Positions 61,021 to 64,000 of a DNA stretch of 64,000 nucleotides are shown here, in pieces (within the stretch, counting starts at the first letter, position 1; each line of letters begins with the position of its first letter). The translations under genes were made by a program, and so were the position numbers. The notes below the pieces were generated by a model. It saw nothing but the letters and a program-made list of their open reading frames with translations. It was not told where the DNA came from and searched no databases. This DNA comes from Marmoricola sp. (GTDB lineage Bacteria; Actinomycetota; Actinomycetes; Propionibacteriales; Nocardioidaceae), in assembly GCA_025965315.1 (NCBI GenBank), contig JAOPXD010000029.1, positions 1 through 64,000 of the forward strand, given 5' to 3'.

Positions 61021-63371
61021 TGCTGAGTCCGGAGGAGGTCGCCGAGGTCGATGCCTGGTGGCGCGCCGACATGTACCTCACGGTGGGCCAGATCTACCTG
61101 CGCGGGAACGCGCTCCTGCGCGAACCGCTCCGGGTCGAGCACATCAAGCCGCGGCTGCTCGGTCACTGGGGCACGAGTCCCGGCCTTGCGTTCATCTACG
61201 CACACGTCTCGCGGCTGATCAACCAGACCGGGCAGGAAGCGATCTACCTCGCCGGCCCGGGTCACGGCGGCCCGGCGCTGGTGGCGGCTTCCTGGCTGGA
61301 GGGCACCTACTCCGAGATCTATCCCGGGGTCTCTCGCGACGCGGCGGGCATGGAGCGGCTCTTCCGCCAGTTCTCGGCTCCCGGAGGGATCCCCAGCCAC
61401 GTGTCGGTGACGACCCCGGGCTCGATCCACGAGGGTGGCGAGCTCGGGTACGTCCTGGTGCACGCCTTCGGTGCCGTGATGGACAACCCGGACCTGATCG
61501 CCGTGGCAGTCGTCGGGGACGGCGAGGCGGAGACCGGACCGCTGGAGGGCTCGTGGAAGGGCATCTCGTTCCTCAACCCGGCGCGGGACGGCGCGGTGCT
61601 CCCGGTGCTGCACCTCAACGACGCCAAGATCAGCGGGCCGACCGTCCTGGGTCGCAAGGACCGCGACGAGGTTCGCGCACTCTTCAGCGGCCACGGGTAC
61701 GACGTGATCGAGGTGGAGGGCTCCGACCTTCCTGGCATGCACCACCGGTTCGCCGAAGCCCTGGTCGAGTGCTGGTCCCGCATCCGCGAGATCCAGGCGG
61801 TTGCCCGTTCAGGTTCCTGGGACGGGAAGCGCCCGCGCTGGCCGATGATCGTGCTGCGCAGCCCCAAGGGCTGGACCGGTCCGCACGAGGTCGACGGCGT
61901 GCTGGTCGAAGGCACCTTCCGTGCCCACCAGGTGCCGCTGGCGGGGGTGCGCGAGAACCCGGACCACCTCGCACTCCTGGAGCGTTGGATGCGGTCGTAC
62001 CGCCCGGACGAGCTCTTCGACTCCGGCGGCCGCCCGACCACGGACGCCCTCAACCCCGACGGGACGCTCCGGTTGAGCGGATCACCGCACACCGGTGCCG
62101 GCGCGAGGTCCGCAGAGCTCGTACGACGCGACTTTCGCCGGTACGCCGTTCCCGTCGGTGCGCCCGGCGGCGACCGTGCCGAGTCGACCCGGCGCCTGGG
62201 TCAGCTTCTCCGGGACGTCTACCTCGACAACCCGGACTCGTTCCGGCTCTTCTGCCCGGACGAGACCACCAGCAACCGGCTCGGTGACGTGTTCGCCGCG
62301 TCGGACCGCGCCTTCATGGAGCCGTCGACCGGGGCTGATGAGCACCTGTCCCGCGACGGCCGGGTGATGGAGGTGCTCTCCGAGCACAACTGCCACGGCT
62401 GGCTGGAGGGCTACACCCTGACCGGCAGGCACGGGATGTTCGCGTCGTACGAGGCCTTCGCGATGGTGAGTGCCTCCCAGACGGTCCAGCACAGCAAGTG
62501 GCTCGAGGAGTCGCTGGGACTTCCGTGGCGTGCCAAGGTCCCCAGCCTCAACGTCCTGCTGACCTCGACCGCCTGGCGCAACGACCACAACGGGTTCTCC
62601 CACCAGGGGCCGGGACTGATCCAGGTGATGCTCACCCATCGGGGCGAGGTGACCCGGGTCTACCTGCCGCCGGACGCCAACTGCCTGCTGTCGGTCGCCG
62701 ATCACTGCCTCCGGTCACGGTCCTACGTGAACCTCATCGTGATCGACAAGCAGCCGCAGCTCCAGTACCTCACGATCGACGAGGCCATCGCGCACTGCTC
62801 GGTCGGTGCGGGCACCTGGGACTGGGCCGGTAACGAGGCCGACGGCGCGACTCCGGACGTGGTCCTTGCCTGCGCCGGGGACACCCCGACCCAGGAGACC
62901 GTGGCCGCTGCCCAGATCCTGCGGGAGCGGGTACCGGACCTCCGGGTGCGGGTGGTGAACGTCGTCGACCTGATGACCCTGGTGCGACCGGGGGACCACC
63001 CGCACGGCATGTCCGCCGCTGCGTTCACCGGGCTGTTCACCGACTCGGTCGATGTCGTGTTCGCCTTCCACGGGTTTCCCGGTGCGGTCCACCAGCTGGT
63101 GCACGGCCGCCCGGACGCTGATCGGTTCCACGTGCGCGGCTTCATCGAGCAAGGCACCACCACCACCCCGTTCGACATGACGGTGCTGAACAGGATCTCG
63201 CGCTTCCACCTCGTCATGGATGCGCTCAACAACGCGGGGACGACACCACGCGGGGGTGCTGAGCTGATGGACTGGTGCCGCGCACAGCTGGGCCGGCACC
63301 GCGCCTACATCCGCGAGAACCTCGAGGATCTGCCCGAGATCCGCGACTGGAGGGTCGGCGCCGGAAGCTGA
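61017..63371 (+). CDS. xfp: Xylulose-5-phosphate/fructose-6-phosphate phosphoketolase
   Basis: HIKPRLLGHWGTSPGLAFIYAHVSRLI, GPGHGGPALVAASWLEGTYSEIYPGVS, VVGDGEAETGPLEGSWKG. Confidence 0.95.
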   Translation: MMLSPEEVAEVDAWWRADMYLTVGQIYLRGNALLREPLRVEHIKPRLLGHWGTSPGLAFIYAHVSRLINQTGQEAIYLAGPGHGGPALVAASWLEGTYSEIYPGVSRDAAGMERLFRQFSAPGGIPSHVSVTTPGSIHEGGELGYVLVHAFGAVMDNPDLIAVAVVGDGEAETGPLEGSWKGISFLNPARDGAVLPVLHLNDAKISGPTVLGRKDRDEVRALFSGHGYDVIEVEGSDLPGMHHRFAEALVECWSRIREIQAVARSGSWDGKRPRWPMIVLRSPKGWTGPHEVDGVLVEGTFRAHQVPLAGVRENPDHLALLERWMRSYRPDELFDSGGRPTTDALNPDGTLRLSGSPHTGAGARSAELVRRDFRRYAVPVGAPGGDRAESTRRLGQLLRDVYLDNPDSFRLFCPDETTSNRLGDVFAASDRAFMEPSTGADEHLSRDGRVMEVLSEHNCHGWLEGYTLTGRHGMFASYEAFAMVSASQTVQHSKWLEESLGLPWRAKVPSLNVLLTSTAWRNDHNGFSHQGPGLIQVMLTHRGEVTRVYLPPDANCLLSVADHCLRSRSYVNLIVIDKQPQLQYLTIDEAIAHCSVGAGTWDWAGNEADGATPDVVLACAGDTPTQETVAAAQILRERVPDLRVRVVNVVDLMTLVRPGDHPHGMSAAAFTGLFTDSVDVVFAFHGFPGAVHQLVHGRPDADRFHVRGFIEQGTTTTPFDMTVLNRISRFHLVMDALNNAGTTPRGGAELMDWCRAQLGRHRAYIRENLEDLPEIRDWRVGAGS

Positions 63372-63395
63372 CCGGCAGGAGTTCCGGTGGGATGG

Positions 63396-64000
63396 TCAGC
63401 GGGTCGGCGCGAGCTGTCGCGGTTCTGCGGGCTCGTCGTCGTGGATCGGGTCGTTGACGTCCGGGATCCGAAGCCACTCGGCGTACCTGAGGACCCTCGC
63501 GTACGCGCCGAGTGCGGCGTCGTACGACGGGAACCTGCTGACCCCGGGCAGCTCGACCTGGTGGACGTCGGGACCGCTGGTGACCGTCATCAGGACCGGG
63601 AGCTGCGGATTGCGTGCGCGTGCGGAGATCACGGCCTTCAGGAACGGCGCCGGGTCCGAGATCTGTGTCGGGATGAGGACGATCAACAGAGCGTCGATCT
63701 CGCCGGAGGCCAGCACGGTGTCGATGCAGGCTTCGAGATCAGCAGCTGTTGCGGCGGCACCGAGATCGACCGGATTGCTCACCCCTACGGTTCCGGACAC
63801 CTGAGTGCCGAGCAGCGCCTGGGTCGGGTCCGAGAGGCACGGGACCTCGAGCCCCAGGTCGTCGGCGGCGTCGGCGGCCAGGACGCCGAGTCCGCCGGCG
63901 TTGCTCATGATGGCGATCCGGCCGCCCCGGGGAAGCGGCTGCTCACCCAGCAGCAGGGCGGCTTCGGCGATGTCCGAAGCGCTCCGGCACGGGATCACGC
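63396..64000 (-). CDS. ADP-forming acyl-CoA/acetyl-CoA synthetase-like (CoA-ligase domain), 5' truncated by window edge
   Basis: RGGRIAIMSNAGGLGVLAADAADDLGLEVPCL...TVGVSNPVDLGAAATAADLEACIDTVL. Confidence 0.75.
   Translation of the reverse strand, partial: VIPCRSASDIAEAALLLGEQPLPRGGRIAIMSNAGGLGVLAADAADDLGLEVPCLSDPTQALLGTQVSGTVGVSNPVDLGAAATAADLEACIDTVLASGEIDALLIVLIPTQISDPAPFLKAVISARARNPQLPVLMTVTSGPDVHQVELPGVSRFPSYDAALGAYARVLRYAEWLRIPDVNDPIHDDEPAEPRQLAPTR

Noticed and set aside
61319-62092. Minus ORFs opposite phosphoketolase
   Set aside because: Antisense shadows of a clear xfp coding sequence.

Overview
High-GC actinobacterial DNA (Nocardioides-like by gene content; inference). Two parts. 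(1) About 1-32,628: an integrated mobile element at the 3' end of a tRNA-Ala-like gene, bounded by a perfect 40-bp direct repeat (18-57 and 32,589-32,628). It has a minus-strand maintenance/transfer module: large serine recombinase, ImmA/IrrE peptidase, XRE repressor, WhiB, replication-relaxation protein, TraG/VirD4-like ATPase and small proteins. Plus-strand and mixed cargo includes a STAND-like NTPase with a 2-TM protein, a four-gene MTase / nuclease-like / DUF262 / AAA-TOPRIM-like locus, a graspetide-like precursor + ATP-grasp + membrane protein locus, a DUF4062 protein, and a secreted RHS polymorphic toxin with a candidate immunity protein. (2) About 32,640-64,000: ordinary chromosome, including acyl-CoA dehydrogenase, TetR, two sigma-factor loci, an ABC/adaptor operon, an S53 protease, MgtA, universal stress proteins, the arginine deiminase pathway and phosphoketolase. 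The recombinase was translated by hand because its ORF is open to the left window edge and is absent from the supplied ORF track. No similarity searches were run; family names come from motif recognition.
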